This document shows positions 22,100-33,977 of a stretch of 64,000 nucleotides of DNA, one piece after another. Source of the DNA: Scylla paramamosain. Taxonomy: Eukaryota; Arthropoda; Malacostraca; Decapoda; Portunidae. The notes below the pieces were generated by a model. It was not told the DNA's origin. It ran no database searches and saw only the letters and a list, made by a program, of their open reading frames with translations. How positions within the stretch are numbered: the first letter of the stretch is position 1; each line of letters starts with the position of its first letter. The stretch lies in contig NC_087155.1 in the NCBI RefSeq assembly GCF_035594125.1, positions 772,501-836,500 of the forward strand, written 5' to 3'. A program made the position numbers and the translations under genes.

Positions 22100-23950
22100 A
22101 TGCCTGGCTTTCCTTGTGAAGGTTTTCACGCACCACTGTTTACAACGCGATCCAAAAGCAAGAAGAGGAAGCAGCAAACAATGAACGACCAAGAGACGTT
22201 AAGCGAGAAGGCGAAGACGCAGAGGAAGGAAGAGGCCAAACAACCCAGCAAGAAAAGGAGGTTAGAGAGCATGGAAGACTGCGGCAGCCACAGGGCCAAC
22301 ACGGAGATGGAAGGCGTTAAAGAGATGAAGCATCGCACCAACAACAAGGGAGACCATATGAAAGGCTGTGAGAGCAGCAAGAGCAGCACCAAGCTGTATG
22401 ATGGCAAACAGGTTAAGCAACACAACAAGAAGAAGAGGAAGGCGGGAGACATGGAGGACTATGACACCCGTAAAAAGAGGAAGGTGGATGGCGGTGAAGA
22501 GGATATGGAACACGGAGAGCAGGAGAAGAGGAAGGATAGAAAAGATAAGAAAACGAAGGCCACGGAGGGCGAGAAAAAGGCCAAGAAGAGAAAGACGCAG
22601 GATATTGAAGACCACGAGAGCCAGCCCAAGAAGAGCAAGACGCAGGGTACAGAAGAGGACGAGAGCCTGCCCAAGAAGAGGAAGACGCGGGATACAGAAG
22701 AGGACGAAAGCCAGCCCAAGAAGAGCAAGACGCAGGACAAGAAAGAGCACGAGAGCCAGCCCAGGAAGAGGAAGACGCGGGATGCAGAAGAGGACGAGAG
22801 CCAGCCCAAGAAGAGGAAGACGCGGGATACAGAAGAGGACGAGAGCCAGCCCTAGAAGAGCAAGACGCAGGACAAGAAGGAGCACGAGAGCCAGCCCAAG
22901 AAGAGGAAGATGCGGGATACAGAAGAGGACGAGAGCCAGCCCAAGAAGAGCAAGACGCGGGACAAGAAGGAACACGAGAGCCAGCCCAAGACGAGCAAGA
23001 CGCAGGATGCGGAGGAAGACAAGAGCCAGGCCAAAGATTGGGGGGAGATATTCTGGTTCAACGTGTTGAGGGTGGTAGTGGACACCGAGCTGGCCACTGG
23101 GACGAAAAGAAATGTAAGCGAGTACTGTCGTATTGATATTGAGGAAGGACAACTGGTGGACGGGGCAGTGCGCGGCCACCCTTGTACTGTTCTCCTGGAT
23201 ACCGGCGCTTCTGTCACTATAATGATGGTGTCACTGGCCGAAAAAATGGGCCTTGTCACGGGCGATGAGGAGAAGGTGACGGTAATCTCTAACACGGCTT
23301 ATGGAACGTTGCGGCTGGAGGTGATCAAGCTGGACGAGGTGGTGATCACCCTGAAGGGCGGCGTGGAGGTCAGCACGCCCTTACAGGTGTTTCCAAAGGA
23401 GATGGAGGGTCACTATTCCGCTGAAATGATAATCATGTCCATGAACCGCCTGGAGGAAGCCGAGATCGTGCAAGAGTTCCATCCCGACGGCAGCGGCAGC
23501 CTGTTTCTCCGCCACCCTGAACGTCTGCGGCGGAAACCTGAGCCAGGGTTCGTAGGGAAAGTATACACGTTTGTCGCACGAACACTAGATAGCGAGGAGC
23601 CGCTCACAGTACTGGTGGACACTGGCGCCGCAGCATCATTTGTCGTGACAAGGTTTGGCCGGGAAAAGTTGATGCACAGGGCAGGCAGGTGTGCTCCGCC
23701 GCCGCAACTAATCTCGCTGGACTTTGGACAGGGCACACGCGCACTGATGATGGACGTGGACACCGTTCAAGTGGATCAGGCATATGACTTCTTGTTTGGA
23801 AGAGGGATGCTCTATTATTTATGTGCTGTAATGGACTTCATTGACTATTCTTTGACCTTGAAGGTCGGTACAGTAACGGTCAGGCTTCCCTTCCACTCGT
23901 CCCGCTGCGGAGGGAGCGCTGATCTCCTGGAAAAATTTGCCGAAAAATAG
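22100..23950 (+). CDS. Intronless tandem dual-retropepsin protein with Lys-rich 15-residue repeats; one in-frame TAG
   Basis: One frame runs to the stop at 23950, ~616 residues if the single TAG at 22853 is read through. The first in-frame ATG is 22100; upstream frame has no ATG. Residues ~15-165 are Lys/Arg/Glu-rich with KKRK/KKKR clusters typical of nuclear signals. Residues 166-315 are ten units of 15 residues, pattern K-T-R-D-T-E-E-D-E-S-Q-P-K-K-R. Domain A has LLDTGAS (Asp367) and domain B has LVDTGAA (Asp507), 140 residues apart, each followed by beta-rich sequence; domain B ends FGRGMLYY then MDFIDYSLTL, like retropepsin C-termini. Retropepsins normally dimerise with one Asp per chain; two in one chain could fold as a pseudodimer. 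No reverse transcriptase, RNase H, integrase or Cys-knuckle is visible beside it. Domesticated protease is inference; a retroelement remnant is the alternative. Confidence 0.7.
22595..23044 (+). repeat. 45-bp coding minisatellite, ten copies
   Basis: Ten in-frame 45-bp units encode 15 residues each. Two unit types (TEEDESQPKK and KKEHESQPKK cores) alternate in places, suggesting 90-bp duplication steps. The TAG at 22853 is in unit 6, where the other units have AAG. Confidence 0.9.
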
Positions 23951-23958
23951 ATTGAAAA

Positions 23959-23968
23959 AATAAATAAA
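23959..23968 (+). promoter_or_regulatory. Overlapping polyadenylation signals after the dual-retropepsin stop
   Basis: Two overlapping AATAAA hexamers begin 9 nt after the TAG stop. They fit a very compact 3' end, but the region is A-rich so chance is possible. Confidence 0.4.
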
Positions 23969-23982
23969 AAGCGAAAGAAATA

Positions 23983-23986
<4 letters not shown>

Positions 23987-24074
<88 letters not shown>
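23987..24074. repeat. (TA)n microsatellite
   Basis: 88 bp of TA just downstream of the dual-retropepsin stop, so TA tracts flank that frame on both sides. Confidence 0.98.
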
Positions 24075-24077
<3 letters not shown>

Positions 24078-24227
24078 AAAATGAAAAAAAAATAGAAAAA
24101 TTATAAAAAAATAAGTAAATACAGTAAATGCTAACAAGAAAAAAAAAATAAAATGGAAAAATAATAAAAAAAAAAAATCCGTAGAGCACATGGCAATAAA
24201 GGCAGCAGCGGTTGGTAGTGATGCATG

Positions 24228-24776
24228 CATGGCTAAGAAGACTGAGGAAAGTAATGAGAAGTTATGAGAAGAGGACCCGATGGGCTGCACTGAAGGCTGG
24301 CCAAGAAGCAAGAGTTCAAGACCAAGGTGCCACACACAGTGAACCTAAACACAGAGCGGTTCCAGGACTGGTGGAAGAAGAGTGCGGGGATCTTGAGAGA
24401 AGTGGATAGAGAAGTACTGGGAGAAACGTGTGGAAAGTCACGCACAACTAGACAACAATGGTGGTGGAGTGAACACGTCAACAATGCACTGAAAAGGACA
24501 AAGGAAATCAAGAAAGAGTGGGAGCAGAGCGGAACGAGGCAGAATAAGTTGGAATACAGAAGAGCAAAGAAGTTAGCAGGGAAAGCAGTGGCGGTGGCTA
24601 AGGCTGAGGCATGTCGTGATTTACTGGAAAAGCTGCAAACACCAGGAGGAGAGAAGAGAACATGCAGGATACCAAGGAGTAGGAACAAGCCAATAAAGGA
24701 TGTAAATCATGCGAAGCAGATGAAGGATGCTACTGGTGTGGTGCTAACTGATATGAAGAAGGTACAGGCGACATGA
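24228..24776 (+). mobile_element. RTE-like LINE fragment (linker between endonuclease and RT)
   Basis: Reads LRKVMRSYEKRTRWAALKAG, then after a frameshift near 24325 TVNLNTERFQDWWKK, QWWWSEHVNNALKRTKEIKK, YRRAKKLAGKAVAVAKAEA and KDATGVVLTD. WWW-E and RAKKxAKxAVAxAKAEA are typical of the RTE linker. No RT core follows. Confidence 0.75.
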
Positions 24777-25201
24777 CTGACAGGAACAAGGTACAGGAGA
24801 AGACTGGGATGTTTGTGTGAAAAGCGTGACTTGTGACAGAGGATAGAAAATGAAAAAGTATATTTGATAATACAATTATGTACATAATTGTAAAAACCGT
24901 AACTTGCTCAGGAGGATGAAAGAAAGGAAAGAAAAACATTGAAGAAAAATATGCATATATCATGTGTGAAAGAAAAAAAAATCTCGATCATGAAAGAAGA
25001 ATAAAGAAAAGAAAAAAATAATAAGATAACACAAGTAAAAAGAATGAAAAACGTAACTTAGTGTAAAAAAAAAAGAAAAAAAATAAAGAAAAAGTAAAAT
25101 ACGTGCTGTAATAATATTATCGATGTTTGTGTGGAAAGCGTAACTTGATCAAGAGGATAAAACAAACAAAAAAAAAAAAAAGGAAAAAAAAGGAGAAGGT
25201 T

Positions 25202-25481
25202 ATTATGTATGAAAAACAAAACCTGAAAATTACAAAAAAGAAAAGGTAAAAAAAAAAATAGATATGCAGTAAAATTAAGGATGCCTGTGTGAAAAAGAAA
25301 GACAGCGTGAAGAAGAGGATGAATTGTGTGTTTTCCTGCAAATTATGTATGAAAAACAAAACCTGAAAATTACAAAAAAGAAAAGGTAAAAAAAAAAAAA
25401 AGATATGCAGTAAAATTAAGGATGCCTGTGTGAAAAAGAAAGACAGCGTGAAGAAGAGGATGAATTGTGTGTTTTCCTGCA
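25202..25481. repeat. 140-bp tandem duplication inside the A-rich field
   Basis: The unit starting ATTATGTATGAAAAACAAAA at 25202 is repeated almost exactly at 25342, to TTTTCCTGCAA. It is the most recent duplication in the field. Confidence 0.9.
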
Positions 25482-26621
25482 AGAATCTGAGCCTTGCTTG
25501 TCACGCAGGAAGAACATTTTCTCTGTGAAATAAATGAAAAAAAAAACAGGAAAAAAAGAAAATAATGTATCAAAATTTTACATATGTATGTGAAAAACGT
25601 TCCCCAAAAAGAATTAAAACAGGAAAAGAAAAATCAACAAAATATAAACCAAAATAATGGATGCATTTGTGAAAAAAATTAAATAAAGGAAATAAATACG
25701 CAATGTGGATGTTTGTGTGAACAGCGGGATTTGTCCCAGAGAGAAAAACAAGGAAAAGAAAATGTGAAAAATGTGAAAAATATATCTTTTAAGAGAATGA
25801 AAAAATAAAAACGTGAAAATGTGAATAAAAGTAAAAAATAAAGAAGAAAAACAAGATATTGTAATACAATTATGTATATGTGTGAAAACCGTAACGTAAA
25901 AAAATAAAACAGAAAAAAGGAAATAAAAAAAATAGTAAAATGATGTATATCAATGGGAAAAACGTAACTTGAAAAGGACAAAAAAGAAAAAAAAGAAAAA
26001 AATGTAGTAAAATTATTGAAGCATGTGTGAAAAAGTTAATTTGATGAAGAGGATAAATTAACTTTTTTTCCTACATAAACTTGAGCCTTGCTTTTCATGC
26101 GGCAAGAAAAACAAATGTAAAACAATGGACGTCTTTGTAAAAAAAATGCAAAGAAAAAGAAAAAAATGTAACAATTATGGATGGATTCATCCAAGAGAAT
26201 GAAATTACACGAAGGAAAACGAAAATACGAAGAAATGTCAAAAAGATATGTGAAGAAAATCATTAAATAAAAAAAACGCTAAAAAGAAAGAAAAAAGAAA
26301 AGAAAAAAGAAGAATATTCTATAATAAAATTATGTATATAAGTGTGAAAACCGTAGCTTGTTCAAGAGGATGAAATAAAGAAAAGAAAAAAAGAGAATAT
26401 ATGTTCCTGAATATATGTATATAGTGTGTGTAAAAAAAAGAAACTTGAAGAATAAAAAAGATGAAATAAAAAAAAATGAAAAAATACAAGAAAAGTTATT
26501 TAAAGAGAATAAGGAAAAAAAAAGATAAAAAAAAAAAAAGAAACAGGTGCTAAGATTATGGATGGATGCGTGAAAAACTTACTTGATGAAGAAGATAAAT
26601 TGTCTTTTTTTTTATTTTTTA

Positions 26622-26657
26622 TCCTGCATGAGTCTGAGCCTTGCCTTTCATGCAGGA
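26622..26657. repeat. Perfect 10-bp hairpin within the A-rich field
   Basis: TCCTGCATGA and TCATGCAGGA flank a 16-nt loop. Decayed versions with GAGCCTTGCTT in the loop are at 25473-25512 and 26072-26110, and a partial one near 27664-27694. Confidence 0.7.
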
Positions 26658-26727
26658 CCAACATTATTGCGGTGGAAAAATCCGAAATAAAGGAAAAAAA
26701 AATTGTAGTAAATCTTTTATATAGATT

Positions 26728-26895
<168 letters not shown>

Positions 26896-28085
26896 GAGGA
26901 TTAAAAAGAAAAGAAAACGAAAAAAGAAGAAAATAAGCAGTAAAATAACGGATTGATATGTGAAAAAATATAAAGAAAAAAGAAAAATCATGTACCCTAA
27001 TTAGGGATGTTTGTGAGAAAAGGGTTACTTGTGTGAGACGATGAAATAAAACAAAGAAACAGGAAAACAAAGAAAAAGGGGAAACATATGACTTACTGAT
27101 GAGAATAAAAAACAAACTGAAACGTGAAAAAAAATAAAAATAAAAGAGCAGAATCTTGCAATACAGTTACGTATGTATATAAGTGTGAAAGTCGTAAGTT
27201 GTCCAGGAGGATGACATGAAGAAAAGATAAAAATGATGTTGTAGAAAAATATGTATATAGTATGTGTGAGTTAAACATGATGAAAAAGAATAAAGGAAAA
27301 AAGAATAAAATAAAAGGAAAAAAATAAAAACACGTAACTTGAAAAATAAAGACGAAAAGATATATTTGTAAACAAGACGTAACACGTTCAAGAGGATGTA
27401 AAAGAAAATACAAAAAAAAAAGGAAAATGCGCACTGCAATTATGGATGTTTGCGTGAAAAGCGGAACTTGTTGAAGAGGATGAAATATAACAAAGAAGAA
27501 AGAAAAAATGCAGTAAAATTACGTATATATGTCTGAGAAATGTAAATTGAAAAGGATAAAAAAATAACAAAAAAAAAAAAAAAAGAAAAAAGGAAAGACA
27601 TTATGGACGTATGTGTGAAAAACTTAACATGATGAAGAGGATAAAAGTATTTTAACAAAACAAATTAGTGTCTTGTTTTTCATGCACTAACAACATTATT
27701 TCTTTGGAAAAAAAAACATGCAAAGAAATTAAAAGGGAAAAAAAAAGAAAAGTGTAGTAAAATAATGAATGCATATGTGAAAATGACAATTTCTCGAAGA
27801 GAACAAAAAAAAATAAATAAAAAAGCATGAAAAAATAAATATATAGTAAAAATAAAATATTTATATAAGAGAGAAAAATACAATTTGTTCAAGAGAATGA
27901 AATGAAGAAAAAAGAAAGAAAAAATCAACTTCAACAAAAATTATTTAGGAAGTATGTGCAAAAAAAAATAAATAAATAAAAAATGAAATAAATAAATAAA
28001 TAAACAAAAATAAATAAAGAAAAGGAAAGAAAAATAAAAAACTAATGAAAGTAAAAATGAAATAAATATACTGTAATAAAATTAA

Positions 28086-28389
<304 letters not shown>

Positions 28390-28410
28390 AATAATATTAT
28401 TATTATTATA

Positions 28411-28637
28411 ACCATTAATACTTCTACTACCACTACTACTACTACTATGTTTACAACCACCCTCGCTAGAGGCGAGTAGGTAGAAGAAAATAAGCAGTAA
28501 AATAACGGATTCATATGTGAAAAAAATATAAAGAAAAAAGAAAAATCGTCTACCCTACCTCTAGCGAGGGTGGTTGTAAACATGGTAGTAGTGGTAGTGG
28601 TAGTAGCAGTAGTAGTGGTAGTAGAAGTATTAATGGG
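28411..28637. repeat. Long inverted repeat enclosing a copy of the A-rich unit
   Basis: The left arm (28411-28472) and right arm (28558-28637) include the perfect complement TTTACAACCACCCTCGCTAG versus CTAGCGAGGGTGGTTGTAAA, plus CTA/TAG repeats. The ~85-bp centre nearly matches 26925-27000. Confidence 0.85.
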
Positions 28638-28689
28638 TAGTAGAAGTATTTAATCATGGGTATAATAAAAATAATATAATTACTTGATA

Positions 28690-28930
28690 ATATAGTGTCC
28701 CTTGCAGCTCTCACCTCCCGTGGAGGGGCACAGGGAGGTGTTGCTCTCTCACCTCCCGTGGGCAGCTCCGTCACCTATTGTGTGTTTGTTAGGCACACGT
28801 GGTGACGAAGCTCAATCACCACGTGGTGGTGTTGTGTGCTTGTTAGGCACACGTGGCGATGGAGAGGATGCCCTTGAAGTTTCTTGAAGTTTTTTGGAGA
28901 GGATGCCCTTGAAGTTTCTTGTGAGTTCTG
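28690..28930 (-). repeat. SINE body with internal duplications
   Basis: Contains doublets of TTGTTAGGCACACGTGG (28787 and 28840 area) and GAGAGGATGCCCTTGAAG (about 28862 and 28898), continuing from the tRNA-like head. Confidence 0.4.
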
Positions 28931-29008
28931 AGTGGGGTTTGAACCCCGGCGTCCCTCACTCAAAACTCCAAAGTCCATCACTCTACCCACTGGGCCACGA
29001 GGGCCCAT
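28931..29008 (-). mobile_element. tRNA-derived SINE head
   Basis: On the minus strand TGGCCCAGTGGGTAGAG (box A) and GGTTCAAACCC (box B) are spaced as in a tRNA. The acceptor stem pairs poorly, and SINE body-like sequence follows to about 28690, so it is not a functional tRNA gene. Confidence 0.65.
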
Positions 29009-29009
29009 A

Positions 29010-29845
29010 ATAGTAGGTGTAAAGTTGGGGTATTTCCCCGTATTATTTTCACGTCACTAAATATCACTGTAGCTTAATGATACTTTTTGTGTAGATGCGT
29101 ACTGTCGTGAAACATGTTCATGAAGAGTTACAACCAGATTTATGAAAAAGAAAAAAATAGAAAAAGAAAAATATGTAAAATAGAAGATGGTCTTGCTAAT
29201 TGCAACATAACTCTTCAACCTTTTAATTCAGTCAGTGTTTGAAGTAGTTCGTCATGCAGGGGAGCATTTTTTCTAGGTCTGTCAATAACTACTTTTTTAA
29301 CAAGTCGTCGTAAAATTAATAATTATGAGAATAATTATTAGAAAACATTTTTATTCGTATGAAAAATATTTTCTTAAATGTTTTCTTTTATTTTGATAAA
29401 AAAGAAAAAAAGGGTCAGTGTCGATCATAGAGCATTTATCTATAAACAACAACAAAAAGTATGAAAAGCTGTTGATGAATGTGAAGGACGTGTGAGCAAG
29501 AGTGCAAATGACTGCATCTCCAGAAAACGGCGCCTGCCCCTCGCTCTGCTGGCTGCTTGCCTCGCACTTTTCTCTTGGCGAGTGTTTCATCGTGCCATCC
29601 AGTACATGCAGGCGTCTCAAAGTGTTTGCTGAGACAGGTGTGCCAGTGTCGCTGTAGACATTGCTCTCTGTGTGCCCAGGCCTGAGATGTGACGCTGCCT
29701 GTGCCGCGGCAAAGTCCACCCTTGCTTTCATGTCTCTCTTGTGTTGCGCAAGAGAACCAAATGTTGTGGTGCACGGACTCCTTGTCTTTTGGCTTTTGTT
29801 ACCTGGACATCACAGTACATACATGTGTACTTAGTGAAGTATAAA

Positions 29846-29937
<92 letters not shown>

Positions 29938-30237
29938 TAATTAATACCTTGTTTGTTCGTGATATGTAAAGTCCTCTGAGCGTTTTGTTTCTTTTTTATT
30001 TCCAGACAGGGGTTAGGTGACATAAGATTGAAGTAGAGAGAGAGAGAGAGAGAGAGAAAATATTAACAAAAATAACAAACAATTTCCCTACATTCCCGCG
30101 TCTCCTCGGTGCATTTTCGGTGGAATTTAAAAGCAGCACGACCACGCCGCCGGTTGTGTTGCTGTGATGCTGGTGCTGCTGCTGCTGATGATGATGATGA
30201 TGAGGAGGAGGAGGAGAAAAAGGAATAAGAGGAGATG
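29010..30237. other. Unassigned DNA
   Basis: Apart from CT and GA tracts, nothing recognisable; short frames near 29436-29774 have no family features. Confidence 0.5.
29849..29932. repeat. (CT)n microsatellite
   Basis: 84 bp of CT. Confidence 0.98.
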
Positions 30238-30531
30238 TCTTCTTCTTCTTCTTCTTCTTCTTCTTCTTCTTCTTCTTCTTCTTCTTCTTCTTCTTCTTCT
30301 TCTTCTTCTTCTTCTTCTTCTTCTTCTTCTTCTTCTTCTTCTTCTTCTTCTTCTTCTTCTTCTTCTTCTTCTTCTTCTTCTTCTTCTTCTTCTTCTTCTT
30401 CTTCTTCTTCTTCTTCTTCTTCTTCTTCTTCTTCTTCTTCTTCTTCTTCTTCTTCTTCTTCTTCTTCTTCTTCTTCTTCTTCTTCTTCTTCTTCTTCTTC
30501 TTCTTCTTCTTCTTCTTCTTCTTCTTCTTCC
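30238..30531. repeat. (TTC)n microsatellite, ~295 bp
   Basis: About 98 almost pure TTC units: a long polypurine/polypyrimidine tract. Open frames here (poly-Ser, poly-Leu, poly-Glu) are artefacts. Confidence 0.97.
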
Positions 30532-31644
30532 TTCACCTAATTTAATCTAACCAAACTACTACTGCTACTACTACTACAATTTTTCTCCTCCTCCTGCTCT
30601 TTTGTCTTACCTAACATAACCAAACTACTACTACTACTACTACTACCTACAACTACTACTACTACAGCTCTGGATAGTATATATATGTCTGGTGCATGCT
30701 GAGGACAAGGCACACCTCCCAAGACTATCCGGTGTGGCGTTAGTCAAGCCATGGCAAATAGTCTGGAGCCCTTGCCTTTGTACTATTCCTGATAGTCTTT
30801 GCTGTGGCTGCTGCTGCTGCTGCTGCCTACATGTGGGTCAAAGGTTAGTAGTACACTATCCCAGGCTGTTCTGCTGGGATAGTATGCCATCTTGCACTAT
30901 TTTGGTAGAAGTTGACCATTTTTAACTGTCTTGGCAGGATAGTACATGATTTTGGACTATTTTGCTATGATGGGATGTTTTTTGTGGTGTTTTGTTCAAA
31001 ATAGTACACCATTTTGTGAAGTCATCCCCCTCCTAAAAAAAATTTCATACTAAAAAAACACCAAAAACACAATTTTAGCCATCACCCATAAAATAGTTTA
31101 CTATCTGACTATCCAGAGGCACAGCAGACTCAGGTAGTCAAGGATTTCACAGAGGAGGCCTTGAAACATAAACCCCCAAAAAACACAATTTTGAACTATT
31201 TTGACTATTAGCCCCAAAATAGAACACCATCTGACTATCCATAAAGTGAGGGACTAAATTATACATCACAAAAAATATAGTCATATTTGAAGAGCAAAAA
31301 AACATTGATAGTAACATTTTCAACACAAAACCACAAAGGAAACCCATAGTTTTAACTATTGACCAAAGCAGTGTACTATCTGACTATCCCCAGTCACAGC
31401 AGAGCCCCAGAGGAGCTAGCACAGACCAGTGTTGTTGTTGTTGTTGTTGTTGATCCTGCTATGGGTGGTGCTGATGGAGCCCCATGTGGAGCTGTCCCTG
31501 GCTGTCACCATCACCACCTCCCTGCCACACTCTCTCTCTCTCTCTCTCTCAAAAGCCACAAGTTCCTTTAGTGCTCTGAACATTTTTTGTTTTTGTAAAG
31601 GCATTTTAAAGGTTGGAGCAAAGCCTTGAATGATGAGCACCTTT

Positions 31645-31917
31645 GTTGACCTGAGTGAGACCTCTGCTACAGCCCCACATGACAGGTTAGTGCAAGAGTT
31701 GTGTTGTGGTGTAATTAGAGGCAGTGTCCAGGGCTGTTGACCTGAGTGAGGCCTCTGCTTCAGCCCCACATGACAGCTTAGTGCAAGAGTTGTGTTGTGG
31801 TGTAATTAGAGGCAGTGTCCAGGGCTGTTGACCTGAGTGAGGCCTCTGCTTCAGCTCCATGTGACAGGTTAGTGCAAGGGTTGTGTTGTGGTGGAATTAG
31901 AGGCAGTGTCCAGGGCT
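31645..31917. repeat. 91-bp minisatellite, three copies
   Basis: Units at 31645, 31736 and 31827 start GTTGACCTGAGTGAG and include TTAGAGGCAGTGTCCAGGGC. Few differences between copies. Confidence 0.92.
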
Positions 31918-33279
31918 GTTGCTGGTGGTGTTCCTCAAGGAAATGTTTGGGATTGATGTATTTGCACATTTTCATTCAAACAGTTCTTTTTGGTGGTGAC
32001 ACAACTTGAGATGTCATTGGTGGCATGTAAAATTCTCTGTCACACCATCTGGAAAATGGTGAAATTTAGCTATTTGGAGAAAAAAAAAAATTCTAAAAGC
32101 CACAAAAGCAAAGTTTGACAGGAATAATGGACATTTTGTATTGTTTTGCAATGAAGAGTTGAAAATAATACTTGCTTGTCAGACACATTGTGTTTTTAGA
32201 GTATTATCATCATCCACACACTGACTCTCAAACTGTCCACTGCCGTCATTTTGTTCATCTTTCCGCTTCACATTTTACATTTGCGCGTAGTGCTTTTCTT
32301 CCTCTTCCCAAACCCCAGCACTCTGTATTTTATGTAGTCATTCTGAGTGTTAGCACAACCCAGCCTCTGTTTGTGTCTTGTGTGTTTTTTTTTTGTGTTT
32401 TTAAGTGTGTATAGGCCTTCTGAGTGTTGGCCTCACCTCACTCAACCAAACCTGACCTGTCATCACTGTTGCAGAAGAGACAACTAGTGGGCCGTGTGTG
32501 GTGAACCCGTTTTGTCTGTCAGAGCCACCCCTACAGCCACACACCACCACCACCACCACAACTAGCAGGAGAGGGCATCCACCACCTCCTCCTCCAGCAG
32601 CTGGCCAGGGCACAGGACCAGGCTGAGCAAGGTGTGGTGGCAGTGGTGTTAGTAGAATAGATAGTAGTGGTAATAGTAATGCTCAATATAGTAGTAAAAA
32701 TGATAGTAGAGGTCCTGGATTATATATTTTTAGTAGTAGTAGTTCCAGCATTTGTTGAAATATACTGGTAATTGTACTACTACTACTACTACTACTGTAC
32801 TTCTAGCCAGCCCTTTATGTTTGTATACAGTTGAAGGGGAAAACAAACACCAGTAACTGTGGACTGCTTTTGTTCATCACACACACAAAACAACAACAAT
32901 AACAACAACACAATGAACACATCATTTAATAACAAACAGATAACAACAACAACATCAACAAATTCTGCCACCATTCCCTGCAAACAGTGAAGGAAAACAA
33001 AAGGAAAAAGAAGGAAAACAAAGATGACAACAACGGTGCTCTTCTTTCCCCAGCAGGTGGTGATGCAGAGGGTGGCCAGCTTGCCCGCCCCCTCCTGTTG
33101 GCCAGCCACAGCACAGCACACAGCTGCAGTCTGTTGCGGCCAGGCTACTGAGGCACAAGTCTATGCACGCGTCCGGGACATGAAGGTGACGAGAACATGT
33201 CCTGCAGGAGAGAGCCGCATTGTGGCAGGACCCCACAGTCTGTTTCTGTGCTGGGAGGAGGAGGGGAACAGCAGCAGCA

Positions 33280-33444
<165 letters not shown>

Positions 33445-33741
33445 CAGCAGCAGCAGCATTGAGCAGTGGTGGTGGTGGTGGTGTCAGTGGTGCAGCTGTC
33501 CACTCCTCCACAGCTGCTGCCTTGCCTCAACATGCTGTGTCTTCCCTCACCTGCAATGAACAGCACTGAACAACACCTCTCCTATGATGAATAACACTGA
33601 GTATCACCTCTTCCCTGCATCAACAACACTGAACAACACCTCTCCTGTGATGAACAACATTGAGTAACATCTCACCCCTGCATCAACAACACTCAACACC
33701 TGCTTCACTTCACACTCATTCATGCTAGCCTTACCCCCCTC

Positions 33742-33745
<4 letters not shown>

Positions 33746-33801
<56 letters not shown>

Positions 33802-33893
33802 CTCTCTCTCTTTTCTCTTCTCTTCTCTTCTCAGCCCACAGCTCCACAGTATGTTCTCCACAGTGACTCCCCACAGCCCCTCACCAATAAGTG

Positions 33894-33977
<84 letters not shown>
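33746..33977. repeat. (CT)n then (AC)n microsatellites
   Basis: CT at 33746-33799 and a pure AC run at 33896-33977, 96 bp apart. Confidence 0.97.

Noticed and set aside
22262..23179. Minus-strand 305-codon Leu-rich frame
   Set aside because: Antisense of the 45-bp coding repeat; the plus-strand frame has the protease motifs.
30063..30550. Long poly-Glu, poly-Leu and poly-Ser frames
   Set aside because: All arise from the TTC tract; no flanking coding evidence.
32570..32627. Possible plus-strand exon ending QQLARAQDQAEQ before GGTGTGG
   Set aside because: Short, no partner exons, no recognised family.
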